Both the position numbers and the translations under genes were made by a program. 64,000 nucleotides of DNA from Dehalococcoides mccartyi 195 (GTDB lineage: Bacteria; Chloroflexota; Dehalococcoidia; Dehalococcoidales; Dehalococcoidaceae): positions 372,001 through 436,000 of the forward strand of contig NC_002936.3 in NCBI RefSeq assembly GCF_000011905.1, read 5' to 3'. Below, piece by piece: positions 17,969 through 26,413 of this stretch. The notes beneath the pieces are model-generated. The model worked only from the letters and a program-made list of their open reading frames with translations, did not search any database and was not told where the DNA came from. Numbering within the stretch: the first letter of the stretch is position 1; each line of letters opens with the position of its first letter.

Positions 17969-18438
17969 GCCGCCCGAATGCAGACGAATATTTCCTTAAG
18001 ATAGCGGCGGTGGTTGCCGAACGTTCTACCTGTGTCCGCCATCATGTCGGGGCGGTAGCCGTAAAGGATAAACATATTCTCTCCACCGGTTACAACGGGG
18101 CACCGGCCGGTCTGACAGACTGTCTGGAACTGGGCTGCCTGCGTAATCAGAACGGCATACCATCGGGTACCCGCCATGAGATTTGCCGGGCAGTCCATGC
18201 CGAACAAAATGTTATTATCCAGGCGGCTTTGCATGGCACCAGTCTGGAAGGGGCAACAGTATATGCCACCCATACCCCCTGTGTGCTGTGTGCCAAAATG
18301 CTGACCAATGCCCGTATCAAACGCTACGTCAGCTACGGCAAATACGCAGATGATTCATTTATAGATATGTTCAAACAGGCGGGGATAGAGGTAGTTATAA
18401 AAGACCGCCCCCCCGGCATAGTAGAATATCTGGACTAA
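17965..18438 (+). CDS. dCMP deaminase (ComE/deoxycytidylate deaminase family)
   Basis: The 157-residue zinc enzyme of the cytidine deaminase superfamily probably makes dUMP from dCMP. The zinc and catalytic residues are all present: HAEQN with the catalytic Glu, and TPCVLCAKM with two Cys ligands. The N-terminal VGAVAVKD and TGYNGAPAG match the dCMP deaminase branch. It is coupled to the kinase gene upstream. A separate dCTP deaminase lies 1 kb downstream. Confidence 0.9.
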   Translation: MSRPNADEYFLKIAAVVAERSTCVRHHVGAVAVKDKHILSTGYNGAPAGLTDCLELGCLRNQNGIPSGTRHEICRAVHAEQNVIIQAALHGTSLEGATVYATHTPCVLCAKMLTNARIKRYVSYGKYADDSFIDMFKQAGIEVVIKDRPPGIVEYLD

Positions 18439-18488
18439 GAAGTATCAAAAATGGTCAAAAATTCGGAATAGCCAAAACGGTATTGCAG

Positions 18489-18497
18489 TGTTATAAT
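18489..18497 (+). promoter_or_regulatory. Extended -10 promoter of lipid kinase gene
   Basis: TGT plus a perfect TATAAT, 28 bases before the TTG start at 18526. No good -35 is present. Confidence 0.5.
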
Positions 18498-18525
18498 TAG
18501 TGCATATCAATGTGAGTTAAAGTAT

Positions 18526-19431
18526 TTGGTAGCAAAAGTAATAGTTAACCCGGTGGCGGGGGCAAAGTCCACTGAACAAAAATGGCCGCATATCAGCAGG
18601 CTTATGTGTGATATGGGCTTTTCTTATGATTTTCAGTACACCGAAAGCCAGGGGCACGCTATTGAGATTGCCCGTGATGCCGCCTTAAACGGTTATCCTT
18701 ATCTGGTAGCGGTGGGCGGTGACGGCACTATTAACGAAGTAGTTAACGGTATTCTGACCGCCAGCCATGACCAAAAAACCCTGATGGGGGTGGTGGATAC
18801 CGGCACCGGCAATGATTTTGTGCGTTCGCTGGGCCTTGACGGTAATTATCTCCATTCCTGCCAGCATTTGCTCAGCCCCAAGCACACTTTGGTGGATGCC
18901 GGTCTGGTAACGTTTCAAAAAGACGGCCGTCAGGTCAGCCGCTTCTTTGTAAACGGAGCAGGGGTGGGCTTTGATGCCGAGGTGGCAGCTACGACCGAAC
19001 ATATGCCTAAAGCTCTGGGCGGCACTATCCCCTTTGTCATGGCTCTGGCAAAAACCCTGCTTGGATACCGTAATAAAACTGTAGATATAGGGCTGGATGA
19101 AGATAACTATACCCGGCGTGTTTTAAGCGTGATTGTAGCCAACGGCAGTTATTTCGGCGGCGGCATGAAGGTAGCCCCGTCCGCCCTTATTACTGACAGC
19201 CGGTTTGATGTTATCACTCTGGGTGACGTAAACAAGCTGGAAATCCTGCAAACCTTCCCCAAAATCTACAAGGGTACTCATATTACCCATCCCAAGGTAA
19301 AAACCGAACACGCCCGTTTTGTGAGTATTAGTTCTGAAGAGGGGCTGTATCTTCAGGCAGATGGGGAGCTTTTAGGTAAAACCCCGGCAACCTTTGAGGT
19401 CTTGCCTCAGGCACTTACCATGGTTTTCTAG
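18526..19431 (+). CDS. Diacylglycerol kinase family lipid kinase (DgkB/YegS type)
   Basis: The 301-residue protein belongs to the soluble lipid kinase family that phosphorylates diacylglycerol or related lipids at the membrane surface. The diagnostic motif GGDGTINEVVNG is near residues 65-76, preceded by NPVAG and followed by DTGTGNDFVRSLG. The C-terminal half has the usual GGGMKVAPSA and QADGE elements. The TTG start is supported by reading-frame limits, since the nearby GTG is followed at once by a stop. It converges on the dCTP deaminase gene. Confidence 0.9.
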   Translation: MVAKVIVNPVAGAKSTEQKWPHISRLMCDMGFSYDFQYTESQGHAIEIARDAALNGYPYLVAVGGDGTINEVVNGILTASHDQKTLMGVVDTGTGNDFVRSLGLDGNYLHSCQHLLSPKHTLVDAGLVTFQKDGRQVSRFFVNGAGVGFDAEVAATTEHMPKALGGTIPFVMALAKTLLGYRNKTVDIGLDEDNYTRRVLSVIVANGSYFGGGMKVAPSALITDSRFDVITLGDVNKLEILQTFPKIYKGTHITHPKVKTEHARFVSISSEEGLYLQADGELLGKTPATFEVLPQALTMVF

Positions 19432-19496
19432 ATTCGCCCCTGCTGTTTTTCTCTTTCACTAAAAACCGGGACTATCTGTCTTGTTCTCTGTTTATG

Positions 19497-20009
19497 CTAG
19501 CTTTTATTTTCGTTCTGATAAATGCCGCAGTAGCCGCCGGTTTCGGCATTCAGCTTGAAAAATACCAGCTGAATCAGGCGGGTATTCCGTTCCAGTATCA
19601 GCCCGGCTGGATTATAGACCACCAGCAAAGACTCACTCCGGCCGGAATAACCGGCATCCCATACCGCTGTATTGACGGTGCAGCCGCTGCGCAAAAGTGA
19701 TGAGCGGGGAGTAGCCAGGGCCATCACGTCTTTGGGAATGTTTACTACTTCGTTGTATACCACAGAGTAGATGCCGGGCATCAGCTTTATCTGGTTATTG
19801 CAGTCAAATTCAAGGGGATTATTTGAGGGCAGTTTACGGCGGGCATTGTCTGTGGGCAAAACGCCTTCGCCTTCCAGAGTGCGTACCTGTTTCAGGCTCA
19901 GGTCAAATCCGTTCGGCTGCAGCTGGTTTTCCAAATCAGGGTAATTTTCCAGCAGGGGTTTGGCTGACTTTATAAGACGGAGTATTTCTTCTCTGGCTAA
20001 GGCCGTCAT
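19497..20009 (-). CDS. dcd: dCTP deaminase
   Basis: This 170-residue trimeric deaminase or dUTPase-fold enzyme turns dCTP into dUTP and so feeds dTMP synthesis. Family features are the QPNGFDLSL segment, ATPRSSLLRSG with the nucleotide-binding Arg and Ser residues, the VWDAGYSGR motif and a late catalytic-type segment with ERNTRLIQLVF. GGGAG stands 7 bases before ATG 20009. Bifunctional dCTP deaminase/dUTPase forms look very similar, so that alternative is open. Confidence 0.92.
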   Translation of the reverse strand: MTALAREEILRLIKSAKPLLENYPDLENQLQPNGFDLSLKQVRTLEGEGVLPTDNARRKLPSNNPLEFDCNNQIKLMPGIYSVVYNEVVNIPKDVMALATPRSSLLRSGCTVNTAVWDAGYSGRSESLLVVYNPAGLILERNTRLIQLVFFKLNAETGGYCGIYQNENKS

Positions 20010-20039
20010 TGGCGTTTCTCCCGTATATTTTTTTAAGTG

Positions 20040-20068
20040 AATTTAACACAATACAGGCACTTCGGCAA
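20040..20068 (-). promoter_or_regulatory. Promoter of dcd
   Basis: On the minus strand TTGCCG (20068-20063) and TAAATT (20045-20040) are separated by 17 bases, with TG in the extended -10 position. The leader is about 25 bases and holds a ribosome site. Confidence 0.5.
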
Positions 20069-20098
20069 ATTTATTTTGGCGTTAACATAAAAAAGCAC

Positions 20099-20128
20099 TT
20101 GACACTGCGCTACTATTTATTGTATACG
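20099..20128 (+). promoter_or_regulatory. Promoter of the zinc-ribbon protein gene
   Basis: A perfect TTGACA (20099-20104) and a weak TATACG (20123-20128) with an 18-base spacer. A leader of about 90 bases follows, ending in a strong AAGGAGGTG. Confidence 0.45.
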
Positions 20129-20223
20129 TATTAAAGCTAGCTTGGTTCCGAGGCGGTTAATTGGGAGTCTGTGTCCATAGACTGCGCTGGAAACAAAGCA
20201 ATTTATATCAAGGAGGTGCAGTC

Positions 20224-20511
20224 ATGGCACAGGACAAAACTTTGGTCTGTCGTGATTGCGGCAATGAGTTCATTTTTACCGCCGGTGAGCAGGAGTTTTA
20301 TGCTTCCCGCGGCCTGAAAAATGAACCCAAACGCTGTCCCGCATGTCGTTCCGCCCGCCGCTCTGAAAACAGGGGTGAAGGTGGTGAAAGAAGGACATAT
20401 GAAGTAGTGTGTGCCGCGTGTGGCGTTCAGACAACCGTTCCTTTTGAGCCTACTGAGGGCCGCCCGGTTTATTGCAAAGACTGTTACGCTAAAACAAAAG
20501 AAAGCGAATAG
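20224..20511 (+). CDS. Double zinc-ribbon protein, unknown function
   Basis: The 95-residue protein has four CxxC pairs arranged as two zinc ribbons. The first is CRDC with CPAC, separated by about 26 residues and resembling the zf-trcl domain. The second is CAAC with CKDC, containing the VPFEPTEGRPVYC stretch seen in many small bacterial zinc-ribbon proteins. ATG 20224 follows an almost perfect AAGGAGGTG. It is a single-gene unit with its own promoter and terminator, so it may be strongly expressed. The role is unknown. Confidence 0.85.
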   Translation: MAQDKTLVCRDCGNEFIFTAGEQEFYASRGLKNEPKRCPACRSARRSENRGEGGERRTYEVVCAACGVQTTVPFEPTEGRPVYCKDCYAKTKESE

Positions 20512-20539
20512 TCTCCCTTTTATCCCGGTAAAATTAAAT

Positions 20540-20589
20540 CAGACTCATGCTTGCAAGGGTTTCTTACAAGTGTGAGTCTGTGTTTTTTT
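20540..20589 (+). terminator. Intrinsic terminator after the zinc-ribbon gene
   Basis: CAGACTCA (20540-20547) pairs with TGAGTCTG (20573-20580). Further pairing of CTTG with CAAG lies inside, and the hairpin is followed by TGTTTTTTTA. Confidence 0.8.
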
Positions 20590-20593
20590 ATAT

Positions 20594-21355
20594 CTAGGAG
20601 TTGTGCAGGATTTTAGACAGGAAGAGCTTGGTTCTTTCGTGCTTGGGGTTGGTGAAAAATTCGTCCGGTGCGGCACTCTCCACTATCAGGCCTTCGTCCA
20701 TAAAAATCACCCTGTCAGCCGCCGCTCTGGCAAAGCCCATTTCGTGAGATACCACCACCATAGTCATACCCTCTTTGGCCAGAGTGGTCATCACGTCCAG
20801 GACTTCTTTTATCATCTCCGGGTCAAGGGCGGAAGTAGGCTCGTCAAAGAGCATTATCTGGGGGTTCATGGCTAAGGCTCTGGCTATGGCGACCCGCTGC
20901 TGCTGGCCGCCTGAAAGCTGAACGGGGAAGGCATGGGCCTTGTCCGGTATGCCCACTTTTTTAAGCAAATCTGCCGCAATCTCGGCCGCTTCCTCTTTAG
21001 TGCGTTTGCGCACCTGGCACTGGGCAAGGGTGATATTATCAATGACCTTCAGGTGGGAAAAGAGGTTGAATGACTGGAAAACCATGCCTACCTCACGGCG
21101 GACATGATTGATATTTTCGGTGCTGTCCAGGGGGATGCCGTCTACGGTTATTTTGCCGGAGTCATATTCTTCCAGCCGGTTTATGCATCTGAGCAGGGTA
21201 GATTTACCCGAACCCGAAGGGCCGATAATCACCACTACTTCGCCCCGTTTGATATCAAGGCTGACCCCGCGCAGGGCCTTTACCCGTCCAAAATGCTTCT
21301 GGACGTTTTCAATCTTGATAATAGGTTGTTCGGCTGCGGTCTGTTTTTTATTCAT
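20594..21355 (-). CDS. Polar amino acid ABC transporter, ATP-binding subunit
   Basis: The 253-residue ATPase belongs to the GlnQ/HisP family. It has Walker [10 protein letters not shown], the signature [15 protein letters not shown], Walker [14 protein letters not shown] and the H-loop in VVSHEMGFA. It shares one base with the end of the permease gene upstream and forms an importer with the two genes to its right. The exact amino acid is not known. Confidence 0.95.
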   Translation of the reverse strand: MNKKQTAAEQPIIKIENVQKHFGRVKALRGVSLDIKRGEVVVIIGPSGSGKSTLLRCINRLEEYDSGKITVDGIPLDSTENINHVRREVGMVFQSFNLFSHLKVIDNITLAQCQVRKRTKEEAAEIAADLLKKVGIPDKAHAFPVQLSGGQQQRVAIARALAMNPQIMLFDEPTSALDPEMIKEVLDVMTTLAKEGMTMVVVSHEMGFARAAADRVIFMDEGLIVESAAPDEFFTNPKHERTKLFLSKILHNS

Positions 21356-22176
21356 TATCTTGAAAACGCAGTTTTCTTTTCTATGTAGTTTATCAGACGG
21401 CTGGACAGGAGTGTCAGTATCAGGTAGAGCAGGCCAATCATAGTCCAGACTTCAATAGGATTGAAATTGGTTGCGGTAAATTCACGCCCCAGCCTTACCA
21501 TGTCAGCTACGGCTACAGTGGATACCAAAGAAGTATCCTTGAGCAGGGCGATAAATTCATTGCCCATAGGGGGCAGAACCACCCTGAGTGCCTGCGGCAG
21601 TATCACATACCTCATGGCCTGGGTATGGCTCATACCAAGGCTGCGGGCCGCTTCCATTTGCCCTTTGGGTATGCTCTGGATACCCGCCCGGTAAATTTCG
21701 CTCATGTATGCCCCGTAGCAGAAGGTCATACCCCAGATAGCCATCACAATGGGGTTTGCCTGATAATTCATCATCGGCCCGAAATTCAGGCCTTGCCCTA
21801 TGCTTTGAATTATGACCGGGAAGGCGAAATACCACCAGATTAGCTGCACCAGCAAAGGAATGCCGCGTACTATTTCAACATAAAATGTAGCCAGTCCGCG
21901 CAAAATGGTGTTTTTGGATAAACGCCCTAAAGCGCCGAACATGCCCAGGATAAGCATCAGGAAATAAGATACAACAGCCACCAGGACCGTTATGCCGATA
22001 CCTACCCATACGTATTTGAAAATATCCAGAAAAGGGTCAGGCTGAAACAGCATAAGGCCGCCGGTCAGGACAAAAACACCGGCTACCAGCCACCACCAGG
22101 GGTCCATCCGGCTGGACGGTTCAGCCCCCGGTATCAAATTCATTTTTTCAGATTGTTTAAGCTTGTCTTCTGCCAT
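21355..22176 (-). CDS. Polar amino acid ABC transporter, permease
   Basis: The protein of about 273 residues is the membrane subunit of the importer. It has a longer cytoplasmic N-terminus than usual, then several membrane helices and the EAA loop with [24 protein letters not shown], which docks the ATPase. I chose ATG 22176, as a GGAG lies just ahead of it; the upstream TTG at 22188 lacks a site and runs into the hairpin at 22191-22218. Confidence 0.93.
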   Translation of the reverse strand: MAEDKLKQSEKMNLIPGAEPSSRMDPWWWLVAGVFVLTGGLMLFQPDPFLDIFKYVWVGIGITVLVAVVSYFLMLILGMFGALGRLSKNTILRGLATFYVEIVRGIPLLVQLIWWYFAFPVIIQSIGQGLNFGPMMNYQANPIVMAIWGMTFCYGAYMSEIYRAGIQSIPKGQMEAARSLGMSHTQAMRYVILPQALRVVLPPMGNEFIALLKDTSLVSTVAVADMVRLGREFTATNFNPIEVWTMIGLLYLILTLLSSRLINYIEKKTAFSR

Positions 22177-22190
22177 TGCTCCATACAAGA

Positions 22191-22218
22191 GAGGGGGGCT
22201 TTTAGAAAAGCCCCCCTC
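22191..22218 (-). terminator. Strong hairpin between binding protein and permease genes
   Basis: A perfect 13-base-pair stem (22191-22203 with 22206-22218) with six consecutive G-C pairs and a tiny loop. No T-run follows on the minus strand, so it is more likely an RNA stability or partial-termination element than a full terminator. Confidence 0.7.
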
Positions 22219-22233
22219 GGTGTTCTTTACTGC

Positions 22234-23016
22234 TTAGGGATTTAAGTTCCACTTAGCTACCAGTTGGTCAAAGGTGCCGTCAGCTATGACGGCTGCCAGA
22301 CCCTGGTTAATTCTGGCCAGTATTTCTGTTTGGCCTTTGGCTACCGAGATTCCGTAAAATTCGTCAGTGAAAGCCGTGCCCACTTTTTTGATTTTGTCAG
22401 GGTTGGCATTTACATAATCTATGGCAACGGGGGTATCACAGATAACGGCGTCAATCTGGCCGTTCATAAGGTCCTGGAAAGCCAGGCCGATTTCATCGTA
22501 CGATTTAACGGTGGCACCCTCTATTTTCTGGGCTTCTATAAACCCGGTGGTTCCGGTCTGGGCTGCAACCTTTTTACCGGTGAGGTCGTTATGGCTCAGG
22601 ATAGTGGTATTGTTTTTCTGTACACAGACCATCTGGCCGGCGTTGAAATAGGGGTCTGAAAAGAGCCATTTTTCAGCCCGTTCGGCGTTTATGGTAATTG
22701 AAGAAATGGCTACTTTGTACTGGCCGGTAGCCAGACCTGCCAGCAGAGCATCCCAAGCCACATTCTGGAAAGTAACTTCCAGGTTGCCCTTTTCGGCAAT
22801 GGCTTTCATCAGGTCTATGTCAAAACCTTCTATGGCGTGAGTTTGTTCATTAACATACTCAAAAGGCGGCCAGGTGGCATCGGTTACTACCGTAACCTGT
22901 ATTTTGGCAGTGCTGTCATCATTGTCATCGGTGTCGTCAGTGGAGCTTTGGCAGCCTGAAAACAGCAATGCGCCCGACAGGATAAGGGACATAAGGATAG
23001 TACTTAAGCGCTTCAT
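22234..23016 (-). CDS. Polar amino acid ABC transporter, substrate-binding lipoprotein
   Basis: The protein of about 260 residues is the extracellular binding protein (family 3) of the importer. Residues 1-21 are a lipoprotein signal peptide with lipobox LFSGC, cysteine at 22, followed by an acid-rich linker. The mature part has the family pattern WPPFEYVNE, GFDIDLMKAIAEK and AISSITINAERAEKWLFSDPYF. AGGAGGAAAG precedes ATG 23016; a longer frame upstream has no signal peptide start. It is the first gene of the operon, and the hairpin after it probably lets it be made in excess. Confidence 0.95.
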   Translation of the reverse strand: MKRLSTILMSLILSGALLFSGCQSSTDDTDDNDDSTAKIQVTVVTDATWPPFEYVNEQTHAIEGFDIDLMKAIAEKGNLEVTFQNVAWDALLAGLATGQYKVAISSITINAERAEKWLFSDPYFNAGQMVCVQKNNTTILSHNDLTGKKVAAQTGTTGFIEAQKIEGATVKSYDEIGLAFQDLMNGQIDAVICDTPVAIDYVNANPDKIKKVGTAFTDEFYGISVAKGQTEILARINQGLAAVIADGTFDQLVAKWNLNP

Positions 23017-23137
23017 CTTTCCTCCTAGATTTATTAAAGCCTGATTTAGAGCTTTACAATTAACGCAGATTAAAAAGATTGCGAACAAAGTCTACAATAT
23101 TTATGTCCGTGTGTCCATGTTTTTGGAGTTTGATTTG

Positions 23138-23194
23138 AAAAAATAATGCCCGGCCGGGAGTTATTTGCATCTGAAAACCGCCCGGCAGAGGGCA
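23138..23194 (-). terminator. Intrinsic terminator after degV
   Basis: Read on the minus strand, TGCCC and GCCGGG pair with CCCGGC and GGGCA, giving an 11-pair stem with one internal loop, followed by TTATTTTTTC. Confidence 0.8.
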
Positions 23195-23218
23195 TTTGTG
23201 ATTAAATTTTAGTGGCCT

Positions 23219-24058
23219 TTATTTTGAACGGGTAGCCACAAAGAGGGTACCCGGACCGGCGTGTACACCTAAGGCCGCTCCCAGTCTGGATATTATTATC
23301 TGTTTACGCGGGAAAAACTCTGCCAGACGGTCTGCCAAGGCAACGGCTTCATCCGGGGTAGTAGTATAAACCACTGACAGGGCGGCCAGATTTTTTACCC
23401 CGGCCGTAAATTCAGCCAGTTTGTCCATACCTTTACTCCGGCTGCGTACCTGTCCGGCAGGCAAAAGCTCGCCTTCACCCACAACCAGCACCGGCTTTAC
23501 CGAAAGGAGCGCCCCCAGCAGGGCTTTGGATTTGCCTATACGCCCGCCCAGAGCCAGGTATTTGAGAGTATCAAAAAAGCCCATCATCTGGACTTTGTCT
23601 ACGGCGCTGCGTACGGTATCGGCTACTTCGTTCAGGCTTTTGCCGGAAGAAGCTTCTTCTGCTGCCAGCAGACCCAGCAGTCCCAGCCCCATGGAGACCG
23701 AGCGGGAATCTATAACTTCTATAGGTGGGGCATCATTGCCCAGCAGTTTTTTGGCCTGGACAGCGGAGTCATATGTGCCGGAAAGTTTGGAAGAGATATG
23801 TACCGAGACAATTCCATCACAGTCCTGTGCCAGTTTCTGGTATACATCTATAAAGTCCTGGGGTGAGGGTTGTGAAGTATTGGGGTGAACTGTTGAGGTC
23901 TGGAGTTTTTCAAAAAACTGGTCCTGGGTTATTTCCACCCCGTCTTTCAGGGCTTTTTCTCCGAAGCGTACATACAGGGGGACTATGGTTATTCCCAGAG
24001 ATTCTGCCAGTTGGGGAGGTATATCTGCTGTGCTGTCTGTTACAATCTTGATTGCCAT
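23219..24058 (-). CDS. DegV family fatty-acid-binding protein
   Basis: DegV/FakB proteins bind a fatty acid and can present it to the kinase FakA. The 279-residue protein has the family start IVTDSTADIPP, the SQPSPQDF segment, the SSKLSGTYDSA motif and the C-terminal GAALGVHAGPGTL ending with a conserved His. GGAGGAAG precedes ATG 24058. No fakA-like gene is nearby. Confidence 0.92.
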   Translation of the reverse strand: MAIKIVTDSTADIPPQLAESLGITIVPLYVRFGEKALKDGVEITQDQFFEKLQTSTVHPNTSQPSPQDFIDVYQKLAQDCDGIVSVHISSKLSGTYDSAVQAKKLLGNDAPPIEVIDSRSVSMGLGLLGLLAAEEASSGKSLNEVADTVRSAVDKVQMMGFFDTLKYLALGGRIGKSKALLGALLSVKPVLVVGEGELLPAGQVRSRSKGMDKLAEFTAGVKNLAALSVVYTTTPDEAVALADRLAEFFPRKQIIISRLGAALGVHAGPGTLFVATRSK

Positions 24059-24446
24059 ATTAAATCTTCCTCCGATAATTACCCTGATGCTGTCTGGTAT
24101 ATTCCGGAAAATCCCCGGGGAGTGTACCCGCCTTAGACCATCTGACCTCCTTGGGGTGCTTACTGTATCTGCCTGGCAGCTGTAATAACGGGGTAAATTT
24201 TATAATGTTTACAGTTTCTTATAAAATATAAAAAAAGTCAAATTTAGACATAATCAGGCCCTTGCAGGCGGGTTTTTGAAAAAACACACAAGTTTGGAAG
24301 ATGCTGCCGGAAAAAATGGCTGTGTATTATGACGGCAGGGATATGCCAAAATGAAAAGGGCAGTCCAGATGTCGGGTAAACAGGGTATGACTGAAATATG
24401 AAGTGATGAAATGGCAGAATGAAAATAAGCCTGGGGGGAAAATAAT
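24059..24446. other. Intergenic stretch between degV and tRNA-Met, no gene seen
   Basis: No convincing gene is present. On the minus strand the part nearest degV (24059-24190) could be an untranslated leader with short hairpins such as CTGCC/GGCAG. AT-rich runs around 24195-24240 could hold a promoter, but none is clear. The rest, up to the tRNA, has only weak inverted repeats. Confidence 0.5.
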
Positions 24447-24522
24447 TGGTGGCAGCGGGTAGAATTTGAACTACCGACCAAGGGCTTATGAGTCCCCTGC
24501 TCTGCCACTGAGCTACGCTGCC
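24447..24522 (-). tRNA. tRNA-Met (anticodon CAT), with encoded CCA
   Basis: The acceptor stem is 7 perfect pairs (24516-24522 with 24451-24457), with discriminator A and an encoded CCA. The D stem GCTC/GAGC and anticodon loop CTCATAA are clear. Two oddities stand out: the anticodon stem ends in an A-G mismatch next to the loop, and the T loop between GGTAG and CTACC has 8 bases instead of 7. Sequence cannot tell initiator, elongator or lysidine-modified tRNA-Ile apart with certainty; the elongator form seems likeliest. Confidence 0.88.
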
Positions 24523-24719
24523 ACTAAAAAGGTATTGTAAAATCTGCAAGGAGTATTTGTCAAATAACCCAAAGTAAAGCATAAGGCAGGGCTAAACAGC
24601 GGGCAAAGGTGTTTAAGGGTATTTGCGGTCAAAATCTGGCAAATACGTAAGCTGGAAAAGCATAGGGCTTTTAAAATGTACCGAAAAGTGTTAGATTTTG
24701 GTGTTGTTTTAGCGTTTTA

Positions 24720-24728
24720 TGCTAAAAT
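24720..24728 (+). promoter_or_regulatory. Extended -10 promoter of corA
   Basis: TGC plus TAAAAT, about 33 bases before ATG 24762. The rest of the 24523-24761 gap shows nothing else. Confidence 0.45.
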
Positions 24729-24761
24729 AGCAGCGTTGCGAATAAACTTTGGGGGCGTAGC

Positions 24762-25712
24762 ATGGCGCTGACTCAAGTTAAAAATAATACTTCCAATATA
24801 GAATCCATTACCTATGGCAAACTTACCTGGATAAATATTGAGAATCCCCAAGAGCCTGACACCGAGTATCTGGCGGCGAACTATCCTTTCCACCCGCTGG
24901 ACCTTGATGATGTGCTCTCACGCCGTCAGCGGCCCAAGATTGACGAATACAAAGAATACCTTTTCTTTGTGCTTCACTTTCCTTTTTACAATAAGGAACT
25001 GCGGACAACCGTGCCGGCTCAGCTTTCGGTATTTATCGGGGAGAATTATATTATCACCCTGCATTCCGGTAACCTGAAACCGCTGGTCAAGCTGTACCGG
25101 GAGATGGAGCTGGATGAGGATGCCCGCCCCGAATATTTCAGCCACGGTTCAGGCTTTTTGATGTACCGCATTGTAGACCGGCTGGTAGACTACTGTCTGC
25201 CTATTACCGTAAAGCTGCTGGACAACCTGGAAGAAGTGGAAGATACCATTTTTACCGGCTCCGGCAGTGACCTTAACATTGTCAAAGATATTGCCCTGCT
25301 GCGCAGGGATATTATTGCCAACCGCCGGATTATCTGGCCGATGAGGGCAGTTATCGGCTGTCTGGAGAATAAGCTCAGGAAATTTATCAATCAGGATATG
25401 TCTGTTTATTTCGGAGATATGACAGACCATATGGATAAAGTATGGGATACTCTGGACGAAACCAAAGAAGTTATTGAGGGTCTAAGCTCTACTTTTGACT
25501 CCATGTCTTCCCACCGGACTAACCGTGCCATGCGGATTTTAACCATTGTGGCTACCATTTTACTCCCGTTCACTATGGTAGCCAGCATCTTCGGCATGAA
25601 TATTCCCTTGCCTTTCCAGAATTCGGAAAATGCCATTTACTTTGTGGCGGTTATTACGGCTATTATTGTGGGTTTTATGCTGTATATGTTCCGCCGGATA
25701 CGCCTTATTTAA
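24762..25712 (+). CDS. corA: CorA-family magnesium/cobalt transporter
   Basis: The 316-residue protein forms a pentameric channel for magnesium or other divalent cations. It has a large acidic cytoplasmic N-terminal domain, a long helix, then two C-terminal membrane helices. The signature GMN is present in FGMNIPLPF, right at the end of the first membrane helix. GGGGG at 24750-24754 precedes ATG 24762. Confidence 0.95.
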   Translation: MALTQVKNNTSNIESITYGKLTWINIENPQEPDTEYLAANYPFHPLDLDDVLSRRQRPKIDEYKEYLFFVLHFPFYNKELRTTVPAQLSVFIGENYIITLHSGNLKPLVKLYREMELDEDARPEYFSHGSGFLMYRIVDRLVDYCLPITVKLLDNLEEVEDTIFTGSGSDLNIVKDIALLRRDIIANRRIIWPMRAVIGCLENKLRKFINQDMSVYFGDMTDHMDKVWDTLDETKEVIEGLSSTFDSMSSHRTNRAMRILTIVATILLPFTMVASIFGMNIPLPFQNSENAIYFVAVITAIIVGFMLYMFRRIRLI

Positions 25713-25733
25713 TTCTGCCGGAGAAAAGTTATT

Positions 25734-26393
25734 ATGAATGTTTCCAGCCGTCTGCTTGTTGTCAGTGGTTTGTATATTACCTGCCTTATCACCGCTAACC
25801 TTATAGCGGTGAAAATTATTGCCCTGGGGGATATATTTCTGCCGGCGGCGGTTATAGTCTTTCCGTTCAGCTATATCTTCGGGGATGTCCTGACCGAGGT
25901 TTACGGTTTCCACTGGGCAAGGCGGATTATCTGGCTGGGCTTTATCTGCAACCTTATTTTTGTGGTCTTTGTGGCTTTGGGTCAGGTACTGCCGGGTGCG
26001 CCCTTCTGGGAAGGGCAGGGGGCCTATGAGACCATACTGGGTTATACCCCGCGGATTTTGCTGGCATCTTTCCTGGGGTATCTGGTGGGTGAGTTTGTAA
26101 ACTCATTTATAATGGCCAAGCTGAAGCTGCGGACACAAGGGCGTTACCTTTGGGTGCGTACTATAGGCTCTACTCTGGCCGGGCAGGGGCTGGATACTTC
26201 CATATTTATTCTGGTGGCTTTTCTGGGTACGCCGGCATTTGTGCCGATGATGATACTCTATCACTGGGGTTCAAAGGTTATTATTGAAGCAGCGGCTACA
26301 CCTCTTACTTACAAGCTGGTGAATTATCTGAAAAAAGCTGAAAAAAGTGACTACTTTGATACATCTACCAATTTCAGCCCTTTCCGGCTCTAG
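25734..26393 (+). CDS. Queuosine-precursor transporter family membrane protein (YhhQ/DUF165)
   Basis: The 219-residue membrane protein has about six hydrophobic segments. The family markers are NLIAVKII near the N-terminus and FPFSYIFGDVLTEVYGF in the second segment. YhhQ family members import queuosine precursors, and the neighbours give no further hint. It follows corA by 21 bases and is probably cotranscribed with it. Confidence 0.88.
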   Translation: MNVSSRLLVVSGLYITCLITANLIAVKIIALGDIFLPAAVIVFPFSYIFGDVLTEVYGFHWARRIIWLGFICNLIFVVFVALGQVLPGAPFWEGQGAYETILGYTPRILLASFLGYLVGEFVNSFIMAKLKLRTQGRYLWVRTIGSTLAGQGLDTSIFILVAFLGTPAFVPMMILYHWGSKVIIEAAATPLTYKLVNYLKKAEKSDYFDTSTNFSPFRL

Positions 26394-26413
26394 ATAATGT
26401 TTAAGGGGTAAAG

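Noticed and set aside
24300-24350. CTGCCG/CGGCAG inverted repeat as a possible repeat element or terminator
   Set aside because: Only six pairs with a loop of over 20 bases, no T-run, and no second copy noticed.
24244-24582. Minus-strand reading frames across the tRNA-Met gene
   Set aside because: They are translations of the tRNA and flanking sequence, have no ribosome site, and no family resemblance.
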